The notes under the pieces are model-generated. The model had not been told where the DNA came from and made no database searches. It was given only the letters and a program-made list of their open reading frames with translations. A DNA stretch of 64,000 nucleotides, taken from contig JAVXUO010002115.1 of NCBI GenBank assembly GCA_033065855.1, forward strand, positions 248,001-312,000, read 5' to 3'. Positions 34,501 through 46,440 of this stretch are shown here, one piece after another; the stretch's first letter is position 1, and every line of letters begins with the position of its first letter. Origin of the DNA: Escallonia rubra (taxonomy: Eukaryota > Streptophyta > Magnoliopsida > Escalloniales > Escalloniaceae). The translations under genes were made by a program, and so were the position numbers.

Positions 34501-36000
34501 GCTTCTCGACGAAGCCAAATTTTTGCAGCTGCTTTCTTTGAGAATGTGTCATCAATAGTGTACATTAACACTGCAAAATTGCAAAAGAGGGAGGTACACC
34601 AAGAGCTGTAGACTCTGCTGTAAACTGATTTTGGAAGTGTAACGAGATCTATTTCTGTAAAACTATCTTTTTTATGTGCTATTCTTCGCCGTGTGTTGTG
34701 TGAGAGAAGACAAAATAAAGTATCATCCTGACTCATCGGAAGCGAAATCTTGCAGTTGTAGCCCGTCAAACTTTGAAGATACAGATTCAAACTTATGCCA
34801 TATAGTTGTCCTTGCTTGTCCTGCAAAACATTATTACCTTATTTATGAAAAGCCTCTGCTAATTTCTAGCATCACAAACTAGGACATCGGAGTACTCGTG
34901 AGCATTCGTCTCACTAGTTTTTATTTTTTGACCTGTTACAGACTTATTGCGAGTAGGCTGAATAGTGACTGTATAGTCCTTCCAATGTTAGCCTCAGATC
35001 TAATATAGTATGCGTGGGCTTGTTCCCCAATCTAAAGCTTGTGGATCATGGGTTGTTCTGTATTCGCGGTCTATGACATATGTGCTCAGCTTCCAAGAGT
35101 GCCTAGAGCTATAACAAGATTAACCTTCCCACAAGAAACTCTTATAAGTCGGACAAAGTTGTCAGCTTAATTATAAGATCGTCAAAGGAGCTTAGGTCAG
35201 TTTGAAGTTACTTCTTCAAAAAAATGCAGAAAACTTTGTTTTGGCGAAAGAACCTTCGTTCAAGCACAAAAAAATCTTCGGCATTGATGCTTTAAACTGA
35301 TTAGGAAACACTATAAGCAACTGGTTTTGCGTTTCAAATGTACTTGCCTCAACGATAGAAGGTAGACAAGGTAACAAGATAAAATGATAAAGCTTAGAAG
35401 TCTGAAACAGAGCTTGCCAGTCCTTGTATGCTTCTTCTTTCAAATCTGTAACATAGCTGGCTGTTTTTCTGAGGAAAAGATCTCACGTCTACAAGCTCAG
35501 GTTGAATAAGAATTAATTCTCTGGCGGGCTGTGTGACTAAGTTCCATACCACGCTTATCATGTATGTTAAGTCTCATAAATATCTATCTTTTTGCTTATT
35601 TTTGTTCCAGCATTTATTTTCTTTATGACTGTAGCTTGGTCTCTTTTGCTTTAAGCATTATGAGATTGCAGGATCTTGGTTCAAGTTGATAGACTTAACA
35701 TGCACCCATGACTTTTCCTCTCCGGTTTCTCAGGCATCCACTGAACTTGATTTGTAGCTACTTTCACTTTAATGCGTTACATTTTCCCGATAATGAAATA
35801 GTTTTTGTTTTCTTTACATGCTAAAGCATCATTAGTTGAATTATGGGGTTACAGGGCAATTATTGACGACGACTTTCGCTTTTGAAAAGCCTCGCTGGTT
35901 CATGAAGTGATTAAGACTCTCTCTCTCTGTCTCTCTCGCTCGCTCCCTCCCTCTTGAATTGCACATTATTGAAAGGCTACGAAGATAGCTCTTGCCAGTA
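34501..36000. other. STR9 3' flank and DC1 gene 1 upstream region
   Basis: No gene was recognised. A pyrimidine-rich CTCTCTCT tract at about 35911-35954 ends 46 bp before the DC1 start codon and probably lies in the leader. Parts of 35250-35450 and 35740-35870 are duplicated upstream of DC1 copy 2 (50780-51080). Confidence 0.5.
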
Positions 36001-39000
36001 ATGGAGTTCCCACTTACGGCAAAACATATTAGCCATAACCATCGCCTTATCTTCAACAAAGCTCAGAAAGATTTCAGTGAGACTAAGAAAGTCGTCTGCT
36101 ATGGATGTTTGGAACCAATTAATCCAGAGAAGGCCTTCTTCAACTGCAGAGAGTGTGATGACTTTTTTCTGCACGATACCTGTTTAAAGCTACCTTGGCA
36201 AATTGAACACCCGATGCATCCTCATGCGCTTCTTACTTTACTACCGCACGGTCCACCCCGAGAAGGTCCTGATTCACTTTGCCTGTGCCATGTTTGTGGA
36301 AGAAATTGGGAGCGATTCACCTACAGTAGTGACGATTGTAAGTTTTACGCATGCATTTTCTGTACCATGGTACGCAAGATTAAACATGTTAGCCATGATC
36401 ATCTACTAATCCCCAGTGAAGTGGAGGGAAATGATGAGGAAGTTGTTTGCTATGGGTGCCAGAAACCAATCGCTGACCCCCAAGTGTACAGCTGCAGGGC
36501 TTGCAATTTTTACCTCCATATAAAATGTGCGGCCCTACCCACACAAGTTAAACATTATCTTTTCCACCCCGAACACCCTCTTACACTCTTTCCTCGCCCA
36601 CCTAACTCTGGCGGATGCAATGTATGTGAAGAAAGTTGTAAGGAATTCACCTATTATTGTGAGCCCTGTAACTTCAGTGCATGCATATCATGCGTTATGC
36701 TGGAAAGTATTCAGCATATGAGCCACTGGCATACATTGTTTCCCATGGAACCACATATAACTAATAGTGAGGAAGTTGTGTGTTGTGGGTGCAAGAAGCA
36801 AATTGCAGATAACAATGCATACATCTGCAGAGACTGCAATTTTTTCCTCCATAAAACATGTGCAGAGCTACCAAATGCAATTCAACACGTCTCGCATAAA
36901 AAACACATGCTTACACTTGTTCCACGTTCACGTTTGATGTCTAACGTATGTAGAGTTTGTAAAGCGGTTTGGAATACATTGACCTACAATTGTGAAGCTT
37001 GCCCTCCGTTCAACATATGTATACCATGTTCTGTGCTGGGCAAGATCAAGCATCCTTCTCATGATCATCCAATAATTCCCATGGAAGCACATAATCATGA
37101 TGGCAAGGAAACAATCTGCCATGGATGCAGAAAACCCATAGTGGGTGATGCTTACAGTTGCAAGGAGTGTAATTTCTTCCTTCATAAATCATGTGTAGAC
37201 CTAGCCCATGAGATTCAAAACTTCGTTCACCCTCAACATCCTCTTACCCTCATATTGCAACAGAGTTGGGACATCAAGCCTCTCCGTTGTGCAGGCTGTG
37301 GAGAAAGTTGGGCGTGGTTCATCTATTACTGCGAGCCCTGCAAGTTCAAATTATGTTTACCATGTGCTAGGCTATCATCCGACCTACCTCGGGAAATGGA
37401 AAATGCATTCCTGCACCCTCACTCCCTTAGCCTATTTTTTAGACCACCTAGATCCTATTCGACATGGACTTGTAACTGCTGCGGAGAAAGGTCGGAGCCA
37501 TTACTTTACAGATGCAACTGCTGCGAATTCTACATATGCATGTCTTGTGCTTCATGTGAGTTGCTCCCACAAATTACTATGCATAGAGGTCACGACCATC
37601 CGTTAACCATCATGAGGCGAGCCTCGTTTCAGTGCAATGCTTGTGGCACTCAAGGCAAGGACCATCCTTATGTGTGTATCACCTGTAAATTTTGGGTTCA
37701 TAAAAGCTGTGTTGAATTAGAAAGTACCTTCCATTGTGTTCAGCACGATCAGCACCCGCTCACACTAGCCTTTTCTCTTCCTGAAGAATATCTCAAATTC
37801 GACCCAAACTGTGATATATGTTCCAAGGGAGTGAGGCCACCTCGTTGGGTTTACTATTGTGGTCCATGCAGATTTTTTGCTCATATCAAGTGCGCAACCT
37901 CAGAGGTCAATTCTATCTTCAAGTTAAGGTAGATCCTTTTTCTCCTAACTTTGCTTTAGAGAAGAGAGAGAGAAAATAATAGAATTATTGACATAGTTGG
38001 ATTTTTATTTTTCGTTTTCAGAAGTGACCAAATCGAAGAGGCAGAAGCCCTTGATTCTAAAGTGATTCGTCTGCCAATTCCAGGCGAATTCAGAGACCAA
38101 ATTAGCTATCTTTTGGGCACAGCCAATCGTGGAGAGATTCAGAGAGCACAAGAGTTTACTCATAATAGTCACCCCCATCCACTTATCCTCTGTGACGATG
38201 CTGTAACCAAGGATGACGACTTGGTGTGTAACGGATGTGCACAACCTATCATTGATTCGTATTACCGATGCAGCCAAAGGTGCAGTAATTTCTTTCTCCA
38301 CATAAGTTGCACCGAGCTACCCGATAAAATGCAACACCCAAGTCATCCCTCGCACCCGCTCGTCCTCCATCTAGAGGCCCCCGCCAAATCCTCGGGTTTT
38401 TTCCAATGCAAAAACTGCAAGTATATTTGCAACGGATTCAGGTACATTTGTAAACTTTGTGATTTTGAACTTGATATCAAGTGTGCTCTCATACGGGACG
38501 CAATGCTACACGAATCTCACCAACATCCCCTATCCCTGGTGAAAACTAGAGCAGGAGACTATTGCAATGCTTGTGGTCTTTGCACTTCATTGTTGATGTA
38601 CGAATGTGGCAGTTGTGGTTATTATTTGGATATCGTGTGTGCTATGTGCCCACGTATGGCTAGGCACAATTGCGATCCACGCCCACTCACCTTGATATAT
38701 CCTCCTTTCCATGACCATTTGGGCGAATTTTACTGTGAGGAGTGCCAAACAGAGATAAATCCCAAGCTTTGGCTCTATCACTGTCGTGATTGCAACCAGT
38801 CATTTCATCCGTTCTGCCTTTTCCCTTCTAATTACAACATAAATTTTGCAGGCAGTTATAGTGTTCCTAAGAACCTGCACCAACACCGACATTTCAAGCT
38901 TCAAAAAATCCAACCTCGAAATAGGGAGAAATTTAAGTGCAAGATCTGTGATAGATCTTTCCTAGTATATCTGGCATGCTCAGAGTGTAACTTTCATTTG

Positions 39001-39054
39001 TGCATTCCTTGTGTCATAACAGCATGTTTCAATCAAGTCCAGTGGGTGAGGTAG
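36001..39054 (+). CDS. DC1 (cysteine/histidine-rich C1) domain protein, gene 1
   Basis: Two exons, 36001-37928 and 38022-39054, joined by a 93-nt GT-AG intron in phase 2, encode 986 residues. The start MEFPLTAKHISH is the first ATG and is conserved in the duplicate. The protein is almost entirely made of about 16 DC1-type repeats of the form H-x2-HPL-x-L ... C-x2-C ... Y-x-C-x2-C-x-F-x-LH-x2-C, about 11 in exon 1 and 5 in exon 2. The Cys/His ligands should bind pairs of zinc ions. Plant DC1 proteins have been linked to defence, hormone and UV responses, but the molecular role is mostly unknown. There is no signal peptide or membrane segment. A 3-residue KLR junction precedes an acidic linker at the start of exon 2. 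The gene is intact and is the likely parent of 51162-53955. Confidence 0.93.
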
Positions 39055-39489
39055 TGGAAGAATTGTACTATCAATTTTCCTTGGTTTAATACTCTTTGTA
39101 GAATAATGTAGTGCTATTTAGTAAATAAAATGGTGCAATTTCTCCCTCAACCCCAAAACACAGCTTGAATATTTTGAAGTTTCTCTATAGAAAACTTTCT
39201 TTCTGGTCGCTGTTCAAGCCTACATGGGGAGACGTACCGCATGGAAAATCCTTTAACTAATCCCCTTTACTGGTGGTGTGGATGATCTGTGTTATTGCGC
39301 TCACAAAAGCATGGTCAGGAAGAAAATGAAATACCTAATGCAATAAGGTGATAAAGCTTTATGCAAGCGAGTGAGTAGGCTAAGCGCAAGATTATGGTAC
39401 AATGATTTTATTTGGCTTTCTGAAGACTTTAGCGAATAGAACATGGAAAAAAAAAAGAAAAAGAAAAAGAAAAACAGATCATATCTATA
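39055..39489. other. DC1 gene 1 3' flank
   Basis: An AATAAA-like signal (TAAATAAAATGG) lies near 39122. The rest shows nothing further before the Helitron end at 39490. Confidence 0.45.
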
Positions 39490-39910
39490 TCTATATATAT
39501 ATATAAAAAGCTGAAGCCTTCGCTCAGAATTGCGACACGTAGGATTTTTAGAGCTCTATATTTACGCCACGTGAGATTTTTGAAACTCATTGTTGCTTGC
39601 CATATAGGATTCAACTTTCATTCCTAGAGTCTCCTTCTCACATAAAACTCCTTCACAGATTTTTTTGCAACTTTCATTCTTGAGTCTCCTTCTCGGAGAA
39701 ACTCCTTCACGCTAGCAAAACAGAGTACTCTGTATACACTCTATGAAACCCACAAACACGGAACTCTTGAGCTCCCTGCTTCGAGTTCTACTCTTCCTCA
39801 AATTGCCGTCCCGGCATGCCCAGAGTCTCCCAGACTTTGGTTTGAAGCCAGACTTTGGTTTGAAGCAATTTCGATCAAAGAGAGGAGGGTCCTGTTTAAC
39901 AGAGAAGGCT

Positions 39911-40459
39911 CCCAGATTGTGGTTTGAATCAAGTTTGAATCAAAGAGAGAAGGCTCTAACAGGTAACCCCTCTCCTTTGATCAATTGCAATTGCATTCGT
40001 TTTTCTGTGTTTCTGTGATTAAATTGCACTGGGCTGGTGCTTTGACGGGCGCGCATCAGCTTTACTCAAGAATCCAATCCCCCTATTATAGGGGGATTGG
40101 AACAATTGTATAATATGAACTTGAGCTAGAAATGAGGTTTGAATTGAATCGACCAATGTTTGAATTCAATCCCCCTATGAGGTTTGAATTGAAACAGGTA
40201 TAAAGGTGAACGGATTCACTGCAAACAGAACGCAACAGCTCAGGACTTCTTCTTCGCCGGCCTGTCCAAGCCAGGACTCACGAACAACACATTTGGTTCA
40301 TTAGTCACCGCGGCCAATGCCCAGCAAATCCCTGGCCTCAACACACTTGGTGTCTCCCAGATTGTGGTTTGAATCAAGTTTTAATCAAAGAGAGAAGGCT
40401 CTAACAGGTAACCCCTCTCCTTTGATCAATTGCATTTGCATGCGTTTTTCTGTGTTTTC
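39911..40459 (+). repeat. ~104-bp direct repeats bracketing the germin-like fragment
   Basis: A segment starting CCCAGATTGTGGTTTGAATC occurs at 39911 and again at 40356 with almost no differences. It extends through CAAAGAGAGAAGGCTCTAAC and CTCTCCTTTGATCAATTGCA. Shorter relatives lie near 40895 and 42605. The two long copies sit on either side of the captured gene piece. Confidence 0.85.
40206..40358 (+). pseudogene. Captured germin-like protein exon fragment
   Basis: Plus-strand translation gives VNGF, then after a 1-nt frameshift [35 protein letters not shown] and [10 protein letters not shown]. This matches the N-terminal part of mature plant germin-like proteins (secreted cupins of the cell wall). 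Only about 50 residues are present, the cupin metal-binding motifs are absent, and the frame runs into Helitron sequence. It is therefore a dead captured fragment and it supports gene-fragment capture by this Helitron family. Confidence 0.85.
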
Positions 40460-40479
40460 TATGGTTGATTGACAAAAAA

Positions 40480-41465
40480 TGAGATTTTTGGATGCAACCA
40501 AATGTTTTGCTTGCTCTATCATGATCTTTTCAAGCTTTTCAACCAGATGTTTTGCATCCATGTGATTAAATTGCATTGGGCTGGTGCAGTAGCCACAATT
40601 TTCAGAGATTTTCAATATTGTCTATGGTTGATCGACGAAAATGATATTTTTGGATGCAACCAAATGTTTTGCTTGCTCTATCATGATCTTTTCAGGCTTT
40701 TCAACCAGATGTTTTGATCGAATGTGATTATTTGATTCTTAGTTAGTGTCTCAAATTGTAACTCTACTACAGTGTCACCATCTGCTATGTTTCTTCAAAC
40801 ATAGTTTAGGCATGGGTCATACCCATAATAATCTTACACATTACTCATGTTTTCTTGAAATTATGTGTATTTAACATAGAATGCTCATAGATTTTGGTTT
40901 GACGCAACTTTAATCAAAGAGAAACGGCTCTAACAGGTAACTCTTCCTGCACCGCACCTTTGTTAGTCTCTATACCAAGAAAATCACAAGTGCATGCTTT
41001 ATTGAATGCATAAGCAGAATGGTTGATGACAATTGCGGAATTAAAAACTGTTTGGAATCAACCATGGCCAATGAAAGAAAATCAAAATTCAAAGCAACTT
41101 ACATATCTTTTTAGGAAAATAGAAGAATAACTTAGAAAACCAAAGTATAAAGAAGAAAGATAGTTGCTGTTATTTTCTTTCTAAAGGCAAGCTGCTCATA
41201 TAGGTCCCAGCAATAGGAATCAGTACCAACAAAGTTGATGAATGATTGAAGGAAGCCTAAATTGACTGTGTATCAGCATCTCTGGGATCCCGTTCCATAT
41301 AATACTGCCTTCTTTACAACAATTTTGGATGATTTGCTTATCTATTTGGACGCATTATAAAAGTGCAACAATTAGTGTGAAGGAAGTAAGCTCTTTATTT
41401 TCTATTTCGTTGTAATTTTTGGATGCAACCAAATGTTTTGCTTGCTCTATCATGATCTTTTCACA
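40480..41465 (+). repeat. Dispersed repeats inside the Helitron (GGATGCAACCAAATG family)
   Basis: The phrase TTTTTGGATGCAACCAAATG followed by TTTTGCTTGCTCTATCATGA occurs at about 40485, 40648 and 41417. The first two copies extend further through a CAACCAGATGTTTTG segment. They are not tandem and seem to reflect internal shuffling within the element. Confidence 0.75.
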
Positions 41466-41609
41466 TAAAAAAGGTACTTTGAAGAGCGCCTGAAACATGT
41501 ATATCTTTGACTCAGCCTATTTTCAGCTTTTTGGTATTTGTTGTGACGTGGAGTATTTGATTCTTAGTTAGTGTCTTAAATTGTATATCAATATAAGCAA
41601 ATGAAGGTG

Positions 41610-42290
41610 AAGGTATTAGTTGATTCATAGATCAGAAAATGCAGGTGAAGTCCATTTGCAGCCACTTTTAACATAAGAAAAATGAAGGTGCTAGATAAGT
41701 TAGTCATCTGTGCTAATTTAATTTGTATATCAATGAGTAGTTAATTTGAGACAGCCTATTTTCAAGCTTTTTAACAGGATAGAACATTTGGCTTCAGTGG
41801 CTTAGCTAGACTATTAGTTGATTCATAGTACCAACAATGAAGGTGAAGTCTATTTGCAGCCACTTTTAACATAGGAAAAAAGGAAGGTGCTAGATAAGTT
41901 AGTCTTCTGTGCTAATTTGATTTGTATATCAATGAGTAGTTAATTTGATTCAGCCTATTTTCAAGCTTTTTAACAGGATGGAACATTTGGCTCCAGTGGC
42001 TTAGCTAGACTATTGGTTGATTCATAGTACTAACAATGAAGGTGAAGTCCATTTGCAGCCACTTTTAACATAGGAAAAATGAAGGTGCTAGATAAGTTAG
42101 TATCTGTGCAAATTTGATTTGTATATCAATGAGTAGTTAATTTGATTCAGCCTATTTTCAAGCTTTTTAACAGGATGGAAGTTCATAGATAAGCAAACGA
42201 AGGTGAAGTCCATTTGCAGCCACTTTTAACATGGAAAAATGAAGGTGCTAGATCAGTTAGTCATCTGTGCTAATGTGATTTGTTTATCGC
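41610..42290 (+). repeat. Tandem array of ~200-bp units inside the Helitron
   Basis: Four units are anchored by TC-ATTTGCAGCCACTTTTA at 41651, 41849, 42048 and 42209 (198, 199 and 161 bp apart). Each also has GAAGGTGCTAGATAAGTTAG, and most have TATATCAATGAGTAGTTAAT and TATTTTCAAGCTTTTTAACA. Units differ by a few changes, which indicates recent tandem amplification. No coding sense. Confidence 0.88.
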
Positions 42291-42419
42291 ACTGGCTAAG
42301 TGGTGGCGTTATTGCACTTCATAAACACCAGGGGGTGCCTGAGCAAGATTTTCATTTATAGTGATACCAAGAGAGGACCACCACCACTGAGCACTGAGCC
42401 AAGGTACTGCAGCTTTGAT

Positions 42420-42480
42420 GCCTAAACTATGTTTCTTGAAACATAGTTTAGGCATGTTTCTTGAAACATAGTTTAGGCAT
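42420..42480. repeat. Near-perfect hairpin with a partial second copy
   Basis: 16-bp arms GCCTAAACTATGTTTC and GAAACATAGTTTAGGC are separated by 2 nt (42420-42453). The right arm is then repeated, so the cluster could fold in two ways. It lies in the Helitron interior. A single-arm relative lies at about 40790-40812. Confidence 0.85.
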
Positions 42481-44999
42481 GGGCCATATATAATTTAAGA
42501 CACTAACTTGACTTCGATTATCCTCAGCCTGCCAAGTTCTGCTTGACTTTGATTATCAACTTGCGTTTGTTCGAGCTAGAGAAGGATCCTATTTAACAGA
42601 GAAGTCTCATAGATTTTGGGTTGAATCAACTTTAAGCAAAGAGAAAAGGCTCTTACAGGTAACCTCTCTCCTTTAATCAATGCATGGATTGATCGTGACA
42701 CTCTTCTTGCACTACACCTTTGTTAGTCTCTATACCAGGAAAATTGAAATTGCATGCTTTATTGAATGCATAAGCAGAATGCACAACGACAATTGCGGCA
42801 CTAAAAACTGTTTGGAAGCAACCAGGACCAATGAAAGAAAATCAAAATTCAAAATAGAAAGGCAACTTACAGAATGTTTCTCGGAAAATAGAAGAATAAC
42901 TTACAAAACCAAAGTATAAATACAAAGATAGTTGCTCAAAGCAATCTATACTAGATTTTGGTTTGAATCAATTTTCCTGAATTTGTGAATTTCTAATGCT
43001 ATTCTTTGTAAATTGATGGTAGCTTGACTGTGTATCTAGATGGACTAAATTGCTCCACGACTCATAGTAGGGGAAAGAAGAGATTTATGTTATGTTTTAG
43101 TGCATCAGCATCTCTGGTGGATCTGGTTGCTTTGAGATTTGAAAAAAGAGCTGCATCTTCCAGTTAAAGTTGCACCCCCAACTTCTTGGAGTCGTGTATG
43201 ATAGTTCTTCTGCTAAGAATAATCAAGTCCTTGGGCTCTAACGTGTTGTTTGCTTCTTCAAGGACATGATCCTTTACTAAGTTAAAAACAAGATTTTGCA
43301 TTGAAAATTAAATGCACCATATAAAAGATTTCCCAGAAAGCTTAACCACACAAAATGATACTCATGTCCTGTACATATATAAACAGTACATATAGAATAC
43401 TGCTAGAACTATTCTACTTTTACTTGAACATTTGTTTGTTTTTTTTCTTATTTCAGCTCCTTCCTTTCCAAGTTGTATAAGCACATGTGATGCGTCAAAA
43501 GTGTCTTAACTGGCATCCTCTTTTCTCTGCATGGTTAAAATTGAACTTTCCTATAGCTAGCATAATATAGTACAACAAAAATATTATCCTCCCATTGTCC
43601 AATTGCAAACCAATTTAGGGAGGTGAGAGTTTGGAATATAGAAGTGGGAAAGAGCCAGCCAAACAGCATGAACACCAACTCATTGAGGAAGTCAGGTGAA
43701 ACCAACTTAGTTATCACTGCTCCAAGACATTCGTACATTAAACTTTTATTTCACCAGCATTTTCATTTTTTCAGCTTTTGTTAATTTCTATCGGTGGCCG
43801 AATATATGTTGTGATTTCCTAACAGTAATTTTCAACATGTTAACTATATCGAGTGGAATTTCCTGTACCTCTTTCAGCATAAAGCTATGTCAAGATTCTA
43901 GGAAATAAACTTATTCCCTAAGTGTTGAATTTGCTCACACCCTTTTCCTTTTTTGAGTGTGTTTGTACTATATAATACAGTAACAATGTAATTTGATATG
44001 TTGCCTTGCTCTAAAAATGAATTTATTTTGTTAAAGTTGAAAATATTAGAGTTGAAAGAGATTTTTAAATCAAAACAGTGAATTATATGTCCATATCAAA
44101 TGTTCAAAAAACCTGAAGCATTTACTTTGTTCACCACAAAAATGGATTTCAAACAATAGCTAAGGTTGTTTATTAACTACTGTGATGTGCTAATAAATAT
44201 TACACTATTACCAAGTATAATTTTAACCTTTCCATATCTTATAGTTAACGAACCTTTGTTAGGTCACCCTTCTATTTGCAATGGTACGGTTCTTTTCATC
44301 AATCAGATTTCAACAATATAGAGAAGCTAGGGCACGAAGGAAAAAGATTCTCAACACTAAAAGATACGGAACACCTACACCGGCAACACGGCTCCCCTAG
44401 CTAGATCACAGCTGTGGAGAGCACTTGAAAATAAGATACATGGACCGTCAACCTTGGGCTATGTCTTCCAAGATCAATGTACAATCTTTGGTACGTGCCT
44501 TCTGTGTTATAACTTTTACGGCCTATGTCAATGATGTGGGGAGTTTTTGTATGCATGTCTAATTGAGTTATTGCTCAAATGTAATTAACAATATCACCTT
44601 TCCAGGAAGAACATATAGAGAACTCTATCTTCCGCGATTGACGTTGGATGCCCTTGCAATGCAGGTGATTGTTATGGCTTATTTGGTTACACTAACCACA
44701 CTCAATGCCAAAAGTGAAAGGAAGAATAGAGCTAGAAAAGTAATCTATGATGATTAGCAGTATCGATCCTGAATTAGTCTATAACCAAATTGGTGTTAAA
44801 GGTGTTTAATTACGATTCTTATATATTACGCAGTTGACTAATTTATTCGAAACATTTACATACTTGTGTACAATTACCTACAGTAAAAAGTTTAAGATGT
44901 TTAAAAATTAGCTCATTTACCTTTAGAATTTATTATCTTTATTTCTCTTTTGAAATTTTGAACGGATATGATTGACACTAAAATTAAATTGCATCGCGT

Positions 45000-45017
45000 C
45001 CCGTGCATTTGCACGGG
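45000..45017 (+). other. Helitron 3' terminal hairpin
   Basis: 8-bp stem CCCGTGCA/TGCACGGG with a TT loop, 8 nt before the terminal CTAG. This is the presumed rolling-circle termination signal of the Helitron at 39490-45029. Confidence 0.9.
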
Positions 45018-45659
45018 CACGTTAGCTAGTATGTATCATTCTCGACCCTGTGGCTGGAAATCACTTAAGCAAATGTCTTGAAGCTCCTTGGGTGGAAACC
45101 TCCACCAATTCCTTGTTAGCTGATTTCGAAGAGCTCTTCCGGCTACCCAATGCACTGCTTAATTGCAGTGCTCGACATATATTTAATGTTTGTTGTAAAG
45201 CAGACACCGAGGTGCTTTAGCAGATCTTGAATGACATCCTCCACCTGCCAAGGGATTGCAGTCATTCCTTGTATGATATGGCCAGCTTTGGGAGTCTGTC
45301 CAGCCATATATGATGCTTTTACTTCAACATAGTCAGCTGATTTGTAGAGGAATTTAGCTGCTCCAAAATGTATTTTACGTTGTATGTCTCTTAAAACAAA
45401 AGCAACTGCACTTGTTTCTCTGCCACCATAATGACCCTATCATAGTTGAGGCAGAGCTTTCCTCGGAGAGGGGGGTTCCAATGCTTAGTTCTCAGGGAAT
45501 GAGAGGATGGAATGGGATGGGTGGTCACCAACTCCTCATAGGAATGGTGATAGTCTTCTATCGCTGCAAAGACCAGAGTGTTCACCTGCATATAGAAGGC
45601 TTCTGAATTTTGAAACACACATAACTTGTTTCTTGCTTTCCAAAAATATATCAAAGGAT

Positions 45660-46440
45660 GGAGAAAGAGAGGTTAAGGGCTTTGAGACCTGCATTGTGTT
45701 AAGAATGAAGTTTCTGCCACTCGATGAAGATCCAAGTCTCAAGTTTACCAGCGGCTTCTTTATCAACTCTAATTCTCAATGAAGAGATTTGCGAAACCCC
45801 CTCGGTCCAGGGTCGGGTAGTAATAGATCTTCTGTGGTCTCCCTTTCAACTCCAGGTAGGAGGCATTTCGGAGTTCAAGCAACCTGCGTATTCGGAGTTG
45901 AGGCATTTCAGAATAGTCTCAAGATATTTTTTTCTGCTTCTCCTATCAATAGCAGTGGCGTGAAAGAAGAGTTTTTATCAGCCCAATAAGCCAATTTGAG
46001 TCTTGATCTCCGACCACTATGCTTTCCTCTTTGTCAACTTGATTCCCTTAAACGAAAACTTATTAGCAGTGACAATTTACAGTTCCTGGAGCTTAGCTCG
46101 TTGATTTTGAGTTCTCTCTTATGCTTGGAGAAAGTTTTACAGCCCCATCTTGCAAGGACTTTTCCGGTGTGAGAGATCTTGCCGTTGAGTATGTACATAC
46201 CAGATCCCGTAACGATTTTGTTGGCTAACGGTCATTCAACAACTGTATTCATTTCGAAGATATTATTAACGTCGTAACTTTTTCTTTTTTGGTAGAAGGT
46301 CCGTAGTTCCATAAAGCATAAACTCCCAAGCACATGTCAAAATTTGAAAACAACAACTAGACTATCTCCAATCCATCTAGTTTACAGCTATCTACGGTGA
46401 AGGACACTATTAGGAAGCTTCCAATCTCTAGATAAGCTCC
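45660..46440. other. Unassigned sequence within the LINE-derived block
   Basis: Overlapping short frames on both strands (for example plus 45724-45963) show no recognisable protein. Spacing suggests it is either diverged LINE sequence between the zf-RVT part and the C-terminal part or a further insertion. Confidence 0.3.

Larger units (their letters stand above)
30885..39110 (+). repeat. Segmental duplication, copy 1 (STR9 plus DC1 gene 1)
   Basis: This interval aligns with 49640-54085. The shared sequence begins near GCATATTGGCTTTA (30930/49690) and runs through STR9 exons 2-3, the pre-DC1 flank, both DC1 exons and some 3' flank. Copy 2 lacks most of 32120-33150 and 33200-35250. Copy 1 holds the intact genes. 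Confidence 0.85.
39490..45029 (+). mobile_element. Non-autonomous Helitron, 5,540 bp
   Basis: The 5' end is TCTATATATATATATAAAAA at 39490. The 3' end is CTAG (45026-45029), preceded by the hairpin CCCGTGCA-TT-TGCACGGG at 45000-45017. The flanks are A on the left (39489) and T on the right (45030), as expected for Helitron insertion between A and T. No Rep/helicase frame is present. The body contains a germin-like gene fragment, a 110-bp direct repeat bracketing it, a 230-bp duplication (about 40940-41165 and 42690-42925) and a ~200-bp tandem array. The same 5' and 3' ends appear at 62308 and 62278-62307. Confidence 0.92.

Noticed and set aside
35992..36000. Earlier non-ATG start for DC1 gene 1, and the upstream extension at 51087 for copy 2
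   Set aside because: The upstream codons are not conserved as protein between the copies, and the aligned first ATG gives MEFP in both.
36203..37606. Additional 60-130 codon frames overlapping the DC1 exons
   Set aside because: They lie in the wrong frame or on the wrong strand of a continuous 643-residue DC1 frame and lack the Cys/His pattern.
39490..45029. Autonomous Helitron
   Set aside because: No frame long enough for a Rep/helicase protein exists in the element; the longest frames are under 100 codons.
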